NCBI GenBank assembly: GCA_947178575.1
Contig: CAMWYX010000019.1
Coordinates: 1-34,870, forward strand
From: an uncultured Ruminococcus sp.
Lineage (GTDB): Bacteria > Bacillota > Clostridia > Oscillospirales > Ruminococcaceae
Length of the DNA stretch: 34,870 nucleotides
Direction of reading: 5' to 3'
This document shows, one piece after another, positions 16,867-24,077 of the stretch (position 1 is the stretch's first letter; the number at the start of each line of letters is the position of its first letter). The notes below the pieces were generated by a model. The model was not told where the DNA came from, did no database searches, and was given only the letters and a program-made list of their open reading frames with translations. A program made the translations under genes and the position numbers.

Positions 16867-17358
16867 TTGTCCGTAAAAAATACTGATGTCAGGAGGCGTG
16901 AATTCTGCTGTTATTACATTATGTCCGGAAATCCCGAAGAAGCCGCTGTGCGTGCAGGTTATGAAAAGGAAACTGCTCTGATTACTGCTGCGGAAATTCT
17001 CAGAAATCCTAAAAACCGTAAAATGATTGCCGAACTCAGAAACGTTTTTTCAGAATCTTCACCCGTCAAAGCAGGTCTGAAACGTCTCGCTTTCGGTAAC
17101 TGCAAAGATGCCGTGATACTCGCTTTCGCCGAGGAACTACCGCCGTCTCACGTAATCGAGAAACTTGACCTTTTCAATGTTTCCGAAATAAAACGTGATA
17201 AAAACGGCGGTGTGGAAATCAAACTCTGCGACCGCCTCAAAGCTCTCGAAAAACTTTACGAAATCGAAAATTCGTGCAGTAATATGGATATGGCGGCAGA
17301 CCTTATAAACGCACTGACAGCAACATCTCCGGAGGAGGTCGACAACAGTGACAATTAA
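16867..17358 (+). CDS. Phage terminase small subunit
   Basis: It binds phage DNA at the packaging site and hands it to the large subunit. 163 aa from a TTG preceded by AAAGGAGG. Residues 10-45 (REFCCYYIMSGNPEEAAVRAGY) form the helix-turn-helix of the Terminase_2 type, followed by helices for oligomerisation. The C-terminal part is predicted helical and carries a conserved-looking CDRLKALEKLYEI. It overlaps the large terminase gene by 11 bases. The 157 bases before it hold no consensus promoter that I can see, only a small hairpin near 16823-16846. Confidence 0.85.
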   Translation: MSVKNTDVRRREFCCYYIMSGNPEEAAVRAGYEKETALITAAEILRNPKNRKMIAELRNVFSESSPVKAGLKRLAFGNCKDAVILAFAEELPPSHVIEKLDLFNVSEIKRDKNGGVEIKLCDRLKALEKLYEIENSCSNMDMAADLINALTATSPEEVDNSDN

Positions 17359-18592
17359 ACAGTTCTCCCCGAAACAGAAGCTAACTATAAACTGGTGGTG
17401 CAGTCCGGAATATAAAGGCCATGATGCTATAATCTGTGACGGCGCTGTCAGAAGCGGTAAAACTATGTCTATGTCGCTCGGTTTCGTAATGTGGGCTGAA
17501 AGCTGTTTCAATGACGGAATTTTCGCCATATGCGGAAAAACCGTTACTTCCCTGAAACGCAACGTCATCGACCCCCTTCTCGGAATCCTTAAGGAAATCG
17601 GTATGACCTGCGTCGAGAAAATCAGCCGTAATTATGTCGATATATCTTTCAATAAACATAAAAACCGGTTCTATTATTTCGGCGGCAGGGACGAAAGTTC
17701 AGCTTCTCTTATACAGGGTATGACACTTTCCGGCGTTTTCCTCGATGAAGTCGCTCTTATGCCCCGTTCGTTCGTGGAGCAGGCTCTCGCAAGATGCTCG
17801 GTAAACGGCTCTAAAATGTGGTTCAATTGTAATCCCGACAACCCCTCCCACTGGTTCTATAAGGAATGGATTAAAAAAACAGAAAGTAAAAACGCTCTTT
17901 ATGTTCATTTTACTATGGACGATAATCCTTCTTTGTCCGAAAAAGTAAAGAACCGCTATAAACGGCTGTATTCCGGTGCATTCTATGACCGCTTCGTTCT
18001 CGGAAAATGGACAGCGGCAGAGGGAATCGTCTATCCGATGTTCGACAGCAACAGACATATTTTCAGCACCGTACCCGATTGTATCAGTTATATAATATCC
18101 TGCGACTACGGAACGGTAAACCCTACATCTATGGGATTGTGGGGACTTAACGGCGGAATATGGTACAGACTTAAAGAATATTATTACGATTCCAGAAAAA
18201 ACGGACTACCCAGAACCGATGAGGAACACTACAGAGAACTCGAAAAACTCGCCGGAAACTATAATGTCAGCAAAGTAATTATAGACCCGTCAGCGGCAAG
18301 TTTTATAGAGTGTATCCGCCGTCATGGTAAATTCCACGCTGTAAAGGCGGACAACGATGTCGTAACGGGTATAAGACGTGTCGGCAATGCTCTGAAAGAC
18401 GGAAAACTCATGTTCCATGAAAACTGTAAGGATATTCTGAGAGAATTTACTCTGTACCGCTGGTCTGATAAATCAGGGAATGATGCTCCCGTAAAGGAAA
18501 ACGACCACGCTATGGACGATATGCGTTATTTTGTGTCGGATACAATGAAAGAAACCGGAAACGAATTTTTTGCAATTTCAATAGCGAGGTGA
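17348..18592 (+). CDS. Phage terminase large subunit (PBSX/XtmB-like)
   Basis: Motor ATPase and headful/site nuclease for DNA packaging. 414 aa from GTG, with GGAGGAGG upstream. The ATPase shows Walker A GAVRSGKT (32-39), Walker B SGVFLDEVAL (128-137) and coupling motif MWFNCNP (157-163). The RNase-H-like nuclease has its metal ligands in SCDYGTVNPT (D253), VIIDPSA (D313) and DHAMDDMRYF (D390/D391). Every key residue is present and the frame is intact, so there is no sign of decay. It overlaps or abuts genes on both sides, as in a phage late operon. Confidence 0.94.
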   Translation: MTIKQFSPKQKLTINWWCSPEYKGHDAIICDGAVRSGKTMSMSLGFVMWAESCFNDGIFAICGKTVTSLKRNVIDPLLGILKEIGMTCVEKISRNYVDISFNKHKNRFYYFGGRDESSASLIQGMTLSGVFLDEVALMPRSFVEQALARCSVNGSKMWFNCNPDNPSHWFYKEWIKKTESKNALYVHFTMDDNPSLSEKVKNRYKRLYSGAFYDRFVLGKWTAAEGIVYPMFDSNRHIFSTVPDCISYIISCDYGTVNPTSMGLWGLNGGIWYRLKEYYYDSRKNGLPRTDEEHYRELEKLAGNYNVSKVIIDPSAASFIECIRRHGKFHAVKADNDVVTGIRRVGNALKDGKLMFHENCKDILREFTLYRWSDKSGNDAPVKENDHAMDDMRYFVSDTMKETGNEFFAISIAR

Positions 18593-18597
18593 TGAAA

Positions 18598-19743
18598 ATG
18601 AAACTATTCCAGAAACGAAAACTAAGAGCAGAGCCGGAACTCCTGCAAACCGAAAGAACCGCAAATCCTCTTATGACACTTCCGGATAATACCTGTCCTT
18701 TTGAAAAGGAACTTTTTGACAGACTGCGTTATGCCGTTCCGGTAATTGATGCGGCTGTCACAAAAATAATCCGCCTTACCGGCGGATTCCGGCTTATAAG
18801 TAATAACGAAAAATATCAGGAAAGCCTTGACAGATTCTGTGAGACAGTTCCCACCGGTATCGGCGGAATGTCAATCCAGACATTTGCAGATAATTTTCTT
18901 GACAGCCTTATTACTTATGGAAGTGCAGCCGGTGAAATAGTAATCAACGAAAGCGAAAAACAAATAGCCGGTCTGTGGAACGGCGATACATCAGCCATAA
19001 AAATACGTGCTGGTAATTCTCCTTTCGACAGGCGTTATTCCGTGAAATGCAGTAACGGAATATTTAAAGATATTAAACACCCCGAACGGATTTTATATGC
19101 GGAACTTACAGGCGGAAAATCACTTCTGCGAGGTCTTCCGGCAGTCAGCAGTATATTGTTGCGTATATATCAGTGTATCGGGCAGAATTTTGACAGAGCC
19201 GGAAACGTCCGCTATGCCGTGACTTATAAGCCGTCCGGCGGAAACGGCGATTTCGCATACAGCCGTGAACGTGCCGTTCAGATAGCCAAAGAATGGGCGG
19301 ACGGTATGAACAGTGCAAAATACGGTCAGGTGAAAGACTTCATAGCCGTCGGAGATGTCGATATTAAAGTTATCGGTGCGGAAAATCAGCTGTTTGATAC
19401 GGAAATACCTGTACGCCAGCTTATGGAACAGATAATCGCCAAACTCTCCATACCGCCGTTCCTGCTCGGTCTGACATGGAATTCCACGGAACGTATGTCA
19501 TCTCAACAGGTTGATATACTTACCACGGAACTCGAATACTACCGGCGCATTATGACACCGGTACTGAATACAATCGGAACAGCTTATCTGTATTCAACCG
19601 GTACTGACTGCGGATGCCGGACAGAATGGGATAATATCAATCTTCAGGACGAATCCGTTCTTGCGGAAACTCGTCTCAATAATGCTAAAGCAGAGGAAAT
19701 CGAAATAAGAAACAGAGAAAATGGAGGAAATAATAATGTATAA
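18598..19743 (+). CDS. Phage portal protein
   Basis: Ring protein at the capsid vertex through which DNA passes. 381 aa from the ATG at 18598, chosen because GAGGTG lies six bases before it; GTG 18589 and ATG 18592 are also in frame and would add two or three residues. It lies directly after terL, as portals do. The sequence has portal-like features: VIDAAVTKIIRLTGGF near the N-terminus, IYQCIGQNFDRAGNVRYAVTYKP in the stem region, and a C-terminal IIAKLSIPPFLLGLTWNSTERMS clip/crown segment, where PPFLLG is typical. It is shorter than many portals (400-500 aa), but this lineage is compact. Confidence 0.87.
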   Translation: MKLFQKRKLRAEPELLQTERTANPLMTLPDNTCPFEKELFDRLRYAVPVIDAAVTKIIRLTGGFRLISNNEKYQESLDRFCETVPTGIGGMSIQTFADNFLDSLITYGSAAGEIVINESEKQIAGLWNGDTSAIKIRAGNSPFDRRYSVKCSNGIFKDIKHPERILYAELTGGKSLLRGLPAVSSILLRIYQCIGQNFDRAGNVRYAVTYKPSGGNGDFAYSRERAVQIAKEWADGMNSAKYGQVKDFIAVGDVDIKVIGAENQLFDTEIPVRQLMEQIIAKLSIPPFLLGLTWNSTERMSSQQVDILTTELEYYRRIMTPVLNTIGTAYLYSTGTDCGCRTEWDNINLQDESVLAETRLNNAKAEEIEIRNRENGGNNNV

Positions 19744-20692
19744 TGATGTAAAACTCGAAAAGGGAATGTATAATCTCAGCGGAAAAAATTTCACAACAGC
19801 TCTTGAGGAACTCGACCCCTCAGCAGAATATATCGGAACTGACCTCGAATCTCTTGACGCTTTTGAAAGACAGCTCAAAAGATTCAATATCAGAGTAAAC
19901 GGCGAAAACTGCGACTGTGTTGAAAAGTTTTTCCATTCAACCGAGTCAGCAGTTCTCTTTCCGGAATACGTAAAAAGATGTATTGCCAAAGGATTCGACG
20001 GTACTGTGCTTAATTCTGTAACCGCTGTAAGAACAGTATGCGAAAGCGGTCAGTATCTTGGCTGTGTAATGGACGATTCGGCAGAATATACATCAACATT
20101 GCAGAGCACTATTCTCCCGTCAGCTACCGTCAAGGAAGGTACTACAGCAGTTGTGCTTGAAAAATTCGGCAGACTTATCAATGCTTCATATGAGGCTGTA
20201 AGAAAACAGCGTCTTGATGTCTTCGGCGTAATGCTCAGAAGTATCGGCGTTAAACTCGCCGTAGCCGTAGTCAAGAAAGCCGTTTCTGTTCTTTCCGAAA
20301 ATGCCGAACAGATTAGTGTATCATCACTGACATATTCAAGTCTCGCCGAACTCTATGGTCTTTTTGACTGCTTTGATATGACAACCGTTGTTGTAAATCC
20401 GAAAACAGCTTCCAAAATAGCCGCTATGGAACAGCTGAGCGATACTAAAATCTCATCGGACGGAAAAATGATTCTTCCTTTCGGCTCTGAACTTGTAAAA
20501 ACTTCCGCTGTCGGCGAAAATACTATCATCGGAATTGACAGGAATTTCGCACTTGAATTTATTACAAGCTCCGGTCTTGTGCTTGAAACAGATAAGCTCA
20601 TCGACAGACAGCTTGACCAGATAACTGTATCTATCACCTGCGGATTCCGCAAGATAACTCCAAATGCTGTAAACAAAATCGTGATTGCATAA
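19736..20692 (+). CDS. Phage major capsid protein (HK97-fold type)
   Basis: 318 aa. The ATG at 19736 is chosen because GGAGG lies nine bases before it (19723-19727). The order terminase-portal-capsid, the size, and a C-terminal region rich in short strands (VVVNPKTASKIAAMEQL, SDGKMILPFGSELVKTSAVGENTIIGIDRNFALEF) fit an HK97-fold coat protein. The N-terminal 90 residues are helical and charged, and could be a scaffold-like delta domain removed by the protease encoded just downstream. A strong hairpin follows the stop. Confidence 0.82.
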   Translation: MYNDVKLEKGMYNLSGKNFTTALEELDPSAEYIGTDLESLDAFERQLKRFNIRVNGENCDCVEKFFHSTESAVLFPEYVKRCIAKGFDGTVLNSVTAVRTVCESGQYLGCVMDDSAEYTSTLQSTILPSATVKEGTTAVVLEKFGRLINASYEAVRKQRLDVFGVMLRSIGVKLAVAVVKKAVSVLSENAEQISVSSLTYSSLAELYGLFDCFDMTTVVVNPKTASKIAAMEQLSDTKISSDGKMILPFGSELVKTSAVGENTIIGIDRNFALEFITSSGLVLETDKLIDRQLDQITVSITCGFRKITPNAVNKIVIA

Positions 20693-20711
20693 ATATAATA
20701 ATATCTCTTAT

Positions 20712-20749
20712 CTGCGTTCACAGAATAATTTTTTATTCTGTGAACGCAG
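20712..20749 (+). terminator. Perfect 16-bp hairpin after the capsid gene
   Basis: Arms 20712-20727 and 20734-20749 are perfectly complementary around a 6-base loop. It begins 20 bases after the capsid stop and ends 31 bases before the protease ATG. Only a mixed TTTATATTAT follows, not a clean T-run. It may be a partial terminator or 3' stabiliser that gives more capsid mRNA than downstream mRNA. Confidence 0.7.
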
Positions 20750-20779
20750 GTTTATATTATATCAGAAAAGGTGATTCAT

Positions 20780-21604
20780 ATGGAAAAAGAAATACTCGAA
20801 AAAATAAATAAATTCACAAGACGTGAATTTTCAGAGGACGAACTTTATACATTTAGCGTAATACTGTGCGATAATGAAATAGACAGGGACGGCGAGCGGT
20901 TTTCCGAAAGTGCACTCAGAACTCTTCAGAAACTTTTTATCGGTATAACCGGTATCTTTGACCATAATGCCAGCACTTCAAACCAGACAGCAAGAATATA
21001 TGACACGGAAATAGTCACAGACGAAAGCCACACCACAAAAACCAATGAGCCTTATCAGTATCTTAAAGGCTTTGCATATATGGTAAGAACAGACGACAAT
21101 AAAAATCTCATTGCAGAAATAGACGGCGGTATCAAAAAAGAAGTCAGCATATCATGTACCGCAAGCCGTAAAATATGCAGTATATGCGGAAGAGATAAAA
21201 TTAAAAACAGATGCGGTCATGTAAACGGAAAAAGTTACAGCAATCGTATCTGCCATACGGTTCTCGACGGAATAACCGACGCTTATGAATGGAGTTTCGT
21301 TGCAGTTCCTGCACAGGTGAACGCCGGTGTAACAAAAAAGTTCATGTACAGTATCGGTGAAAAATCAGCTTCAGAAACGGAAAAACAATCCGAAAACAGT
21401 CTTTGTCGTGACATAATCAGAGAGGCTTTTGTAAGAGACGGTATTCGGGGAGCAGAAAACGTATCTGAAAAAATGAAAAATATGAATGAATCTGAACTCT
21501 CGATTCTTAAACGTTCATATGAAAGAATAAAAGGCAAAGGAATAACCGTTCAGCTTATGCCTGAAACGGAAAATATATCATCGGCATTACAGTATAAAAT
21601 ATAA
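20780..21604 (+). CDS. Phage prohead (maturation) protease with a Cys/His cluster
   Basis: 274 aa. The ATG at 20780 is preceded by AAAAGGTG; a GTG at 20771 is in frame but overlaps that site. It resembles HK97-type prohead proteases: GIFDHN with H62, then KEVSISC with candidate nucleophile S123 or S125, then DAYEWSFVAVPAQ with E170, which fits a His-Ser-Glu/Asp arrangement. Between them lies an inserted cluster, CSICG (133-137), CGHVNGK (145-151) and ICHTV (157-161), which looks like a zinc-binding knuckle. The C-terminal about 90 residues are charged and helical and could be a scaffold. The gene follows the capsid gene, although protease-before-capsid is the more common order. Confidence 0.82.
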   Translation: MEKEILEKINKFTRREFSEDELYTFSVILCDNEIDRDGERFSESALRTLQKLFIGITGIFDHNASTSNQTARIYDTEIVTDESHTTKTNEPYQYLKGFAYMVRTDDNKNLIAEIDGGIKKEVSISCTASRKICSICGRDKIKNRCGHVNGKSYSNRICHTVLDGITDAYEWSFVAVPAQVNAGVTKKFMYSIGEKSASETEKQSENSLCRDIIREAFVRDGIRGAENVSEKMKNMNESELSILKRSYERIKGKGITVQLMPETENISSALQYKI

Positions 21605-21621
21605 ATACGGGAGATACAGAA

Positions 21622-21993
21622 ATGGAAAACGATAAAATAAAAACACTTCTCGTGCTTTTTACTCATGAAGAATACAACGAAATTATGGACGAATTTCTGA
21701 ATCTCGCAAAAAAAGAAATTTCAGATATTCTCCGGCCGGATGCCGATTCCACAGACAGCCGGCTGAATTTCCTTTGTGCAGCTATTGCAAATTACCGCTA
21801 TCAGCAGGCATTGTCTGCGTGCGACAGAAGCGAATATACCTACGCCGGAAAAATGATAAATCCATCTTCGGAAACAATTGTAAATTTCGCCGAAAATCTT
21901 GTACGTGACTATTATCAGCTGTGCCGTGACCTCATAAGACCACAGAATTTCATGTTTATGGGCATAGACAGGGAGCTGACAGAAAGTGAATGA
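21622..21993 (+). CDS. Phage head-tail connector-type protein
   Basis: 123 aa, mostly helical, ATG preceded by GGGAGATACAG. Small helical proteins in this position, after capsid/protease and before tail completion proteins, are typically the gp6/gp15-like adaptor that docks on the portal. I infer the role from position, size and helical character (FLCAAIANYRYQQALS in the middle, a helical SETIVNFAENLVRDYYQL near the end). It overlaps the next gene by eight bases. Confidence 0.6.
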   Translation: MENDKIKTLLVLFTHEEYNEIMDEFLNLAKKEISDILRPDADSTDSRLNFLCAAIANYRYQQALSACDRSEYTYAGKMINPSSETIVNFAENLVRDYYQLCRDLIRPQNFMFMGIDRELTESE

Positions 21994-22390
21994 TATAATT
22001 ACAAATATCAGTGCAATATTGAAAGAAAACGGAAATCAGAACGTTTACACCGTCTACGATGCACAGCCGGTTCGGGATAAGGGAAAATATTTTACAATCA
22101 TCGGAATGAAAAGCTTCAAACCTCATATTCCGCTGTACACAGATACAATAATGTATATATTCGCCGACGCAGAAGCAGAAATAACTGTAATCGCCCCGAA
22201 AGAATGCACTGAGGAACAGCTTTACGATTATTATATAACCAATATTGAAATGCCACTGTCAAAAATTATGGGAATAAACAGCGGTATACAAAGTATAGAA
22301 TACGGAACAGACCGTGTAACCGGCAGATTAAAACTTACCATAATTCTCAGAACAGAAGCATGTCAAAAATTTCCACTGAAAGGAGACTGA
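21986..22390 (+). CDS. Phage tail-terminator/completion-like protein
   Basis: 134 aa from GTG overlapping the previous stop; a good GGGAG lies about 12 bases upstream. It has alternating helix and strand: an N-terminal helix, then YFTIIGMKSFKPH, EAEITVIAPKECTEEQLYDYY and a C-terminal strand RLKLTIILRT. This layout and position (second gene after the protease) fit a tail terminator or minor tail protein, but I see no diagnostic motif. Confidence 0.55.
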   Translation: MNDIITNISAILKENGNQNVYTVYDAQPVRDKGKYFTIIGMKSFKPHIPLYTDTIMYIFADAEAEITVIAPKECTEEQLYDYYITNIEMPLSKIMGINSGIQSIEYGTDRVTGRLKLTIILRTEACQKFPLKGD

Positions 22391-22397
22391 ACAGAAT

Positions 22398-22772
22398 ATG
22401 GCGGTACTTACAGTACGTAAACCGGAAATTGTTATGTTGAATACAATCAAGATTTACTGCGAAAGCTGTAAAATAACCGGAACAACTACTTACTATGAAG
22501 AAGCTACAGCAAGTGAGTATCCATATATGACAAATAAATGCAAAAAAGCAGCAAGGGTAACATTTACAGGCAGAATATATGATGAAGATACACCAATGCG
22601 TTGTGCAATGTATATAACCAACAACAATGGTAATAAAATAAATCAGATAATTTATCGGGGAATCAAGTTTGAAAACTGCGTGATAGTAGGATTTAAAATC
22701 GAGGATAACGGCATAAACTATGTTACAGCAAGCATAACCGTTGCTGTTCCGAATATAGTAAAATCTGCTTAA
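22398..22772 (+). CDS. Small beta-rich phage tail-region protein
   Basis: 124 aa, ATG preceded by AAAGGAG. The sequence is strand-rich with little charge clustering: ARVTFTGRIYDED, INQIIYRGIKFENCVIVGFKIEDNG, NYVTASITVAV. It might be a tube- or initiator-like tail protein. It lies where a tube or tape-measure gene would be expected, yet is followed at once by a hub-like gene, with no long coiled-coil gene between. Function is inferred from context only. Confidence 0.55.
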   Translation: MAVLTVRKPEIVMLNTIKIYCESCKITGTTTYYEEATASEYPYMTNKCKKAARVTFTGRIYDEDTPMRCAMYITNNNGNKINQIIYRGIKFENCVIVGFKIEDNGINYVTASITVAVPNIVKSA

Positions 22773-22785
22773 TGGAGTAATATAT

Positions 22786-23718
22786 ATGACAGATTGCAGA
22801 GTTAGAATAACACATACAGACGGCAGGGAAGAAGAATTATCATCAGTACTCAGCATTATATTCACAAAAGATGTCTACACACCTTATACACAGCTTACAC
22901 TTACATATATTGACTGGAAAGACAACCTTCCGGAAGATATTCTGGAAGTCAAACTTGTAATGTGGAGTACAATAATTCATCACGGCCCGATAGACAGCTA
23001 TAAGGTAGTGACAGAGCATGGCAGAAAAAGAGGAATAATAATATCACGGGGATTTACAGCTGCTCTTATAGAAAATCAGATAGAACCTAAAATGTATCTG
23101 GATATAAGCCTGAACAGACTATTTGATGAATATGTAACACTTCCATATATTCAGCATGAAAACAATTCAGAATCTGACTATATCTTCGTTAAAAAAAATA
23201 CTCCCATATGGGAGGCGGCGGTCGCTCTCGCATATAAGCGAACAGGAAAATATCCGTATATACGAAATGCAAATACCGTAATGATGAATATGCCGGAAAA
23301 GCCGGCAAAAAAATCATATACGGACGATTTGGTAATAACATACGGAACTGAAATTATGCCACGTCATCTTATAAGTCACTATCATATGGCTGATTTGGAC
23401 GGAACATACGGCAAATATGATTATGTGGAGCAGGAAGCCGTCAACAGACGCATAGTCCGCCACAGATATTTTGAACTCGACAGACGTTTTCTTAATGACC
23501 CGATAAAAGCCTGCGAATTTCGTGCAGCATACGCAAAACGAGGATTCAAACGGCATTTTTTTAAATACAGCGGATATAAATTCGAGGATTTAAACGATAT
23601 TGTTACATATAATGACATAGTTGAGGAACGTATAAAAGCATTAAAGATAGTCAGCAATACAAAGGGCTTATTTACGGAAATCAGCGTGTATAAAGATGAC
23701 GGTTTTTCTCAGGATTGA
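22786..23718 (+). CDS. Baseplate hub-like phage protein (gpD/gp27/XkdQ type)
   Basis: 310 aa, ATG preceded by TGGAG. The N-terminal region (about 1-100) is beta-rich with LTLTYIDWKD and DSYKVVTEHGRKRGIIISRGFTAALIENQ, the pattern of hub proteins where a domain boundary is followed by short strands. IFVKKNTPIWEAAVALAYKRTGKYPYIR at about 126-153 resembles the typical hub segment in which a helix packs before a Tyr-Pro-Tyr-Ile-Arg strand. I favour a late-control-D / XkdQ-like hub. Codon use is richer in ATA and AGA than in terL or portal genes. It is the last phage-type gene of the cassette. Confidence 0.62.
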   Translation: MTDCRVRITHTDGREEELSSVLSIIFTKDVYTPYTQLTLTYIDWKDNLPEDILEVKLVMWSTIIHHGPIDSYKVVTEHGRKRGIIISRGFTAALIENQIEPKMYLDISLNRLFDEYVTLPYIQHENNSESDYIFVKKNTPIWEAAVALAYKRTGKYPYIRNANTVMMNMPEKPAKKSYTDDLVITYGTEIMPRHLISHYHMADLDGTYGKYDYVEQEAVNRRIVRHRYFELDRRFLNDPIKACEFRAAYAKRGFKRHFFKYSGYKFEDLNDIVTYNDIVEERIKALKIVSNTKGLFTEISVYKDDGFSQD

Positions 23719-23724
23719 TATTCC

Positions 23725-23754
23725 GTGACAATGAAACGCTTCATGGAATATATT
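23725..23754 (+). promoter_or_regulatory. Weak promoter-like pair before feoA
   Basis: GTGACA (23725-23730), an 18-bp spacer and TATATT (23749-23754). Transcription from it would start about a dozen bases before the feoA ATG, very close to the ribosome binding site, so I rate it low. Confidence 0.25.
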
Positions 23755-23773
23755 ATACTATGGAGTGATTTGA

Positions 23774-24010
23774 ATGATGAAACAACTCAGCGAATTAAAA
23801 GAGAATGAAACCGCAGTAATAGAATCAGCTGATTTATCGGCATTATCTGATTCCGGCGCATTTCTTAAAGAAATAGGATTTGTCAGCGGAACAGTTATAA
23901 AATGCCTGCACCGGAGCTTTTCAGGAGACCCGACCGCTTATCTGATAAAAGGAGCTGTAATAGCACTGCGCCGAAGTGATTCCGACAAAATAAAGTGCCG
24001 AATTATATAA
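23774..24010 (+). CDS. feoA: FeoA-domain protein
   Basis: 78 aa, ATG preceded by TGGAGTG. The full protein is one FeoA (SH3-like) domain: LSELKENETAVIES at the start, LKEIGFVSGTVIKCLHRSFSGDPTAYLI in the middle and GAVIALRRSD at the end, where the family has LGFxxGT, SPxGDPxAY and GxxIALR. FeoA proteins assist or regulate the ferrous iron transporter FeoB; no feoB is here. It follows the phage-type genes by 55 bases on the same strand and shares their terminator. It could be a host gene the cassette landed beside, or cargo. The 55-base gap holds an imperfect hairpin and a weak promoter-like pair. Confidence 0.88.
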   Translation: MMKQLSELKENETAVIESADLSALSDSGAFLKEIGFVSGTVIKCLHRSFSGDPTAYLIKGAVIALRRSDSDKIKCRII

Positions 24011-24020
24011 CCATATTTAA

Positions 24021-24063
24021 AAAAATCCTGTCCGGTATTTAAAAATACTGAACAGGATTTTTT
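24021..24063. terminator. Bidirectional terminator between feoA and fakA
   Basis: A stem of about 18-20 bp (24021-24040 with about 24043-24062, two or three G:T or mismatched pairs) is flanked by A-runs on the left and T-runs on the right, so it works for both convergent genes. Confidence 0.85.
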
Positions 24064-24077
24064 GTTTATGCCATTTT

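Noticed and set aside
18589-18597. Upstream GTG/ATG starts for the portal gene
   Set aside because: They overlap the Shine-Dalgarno bases that fit the ATG at 18598.
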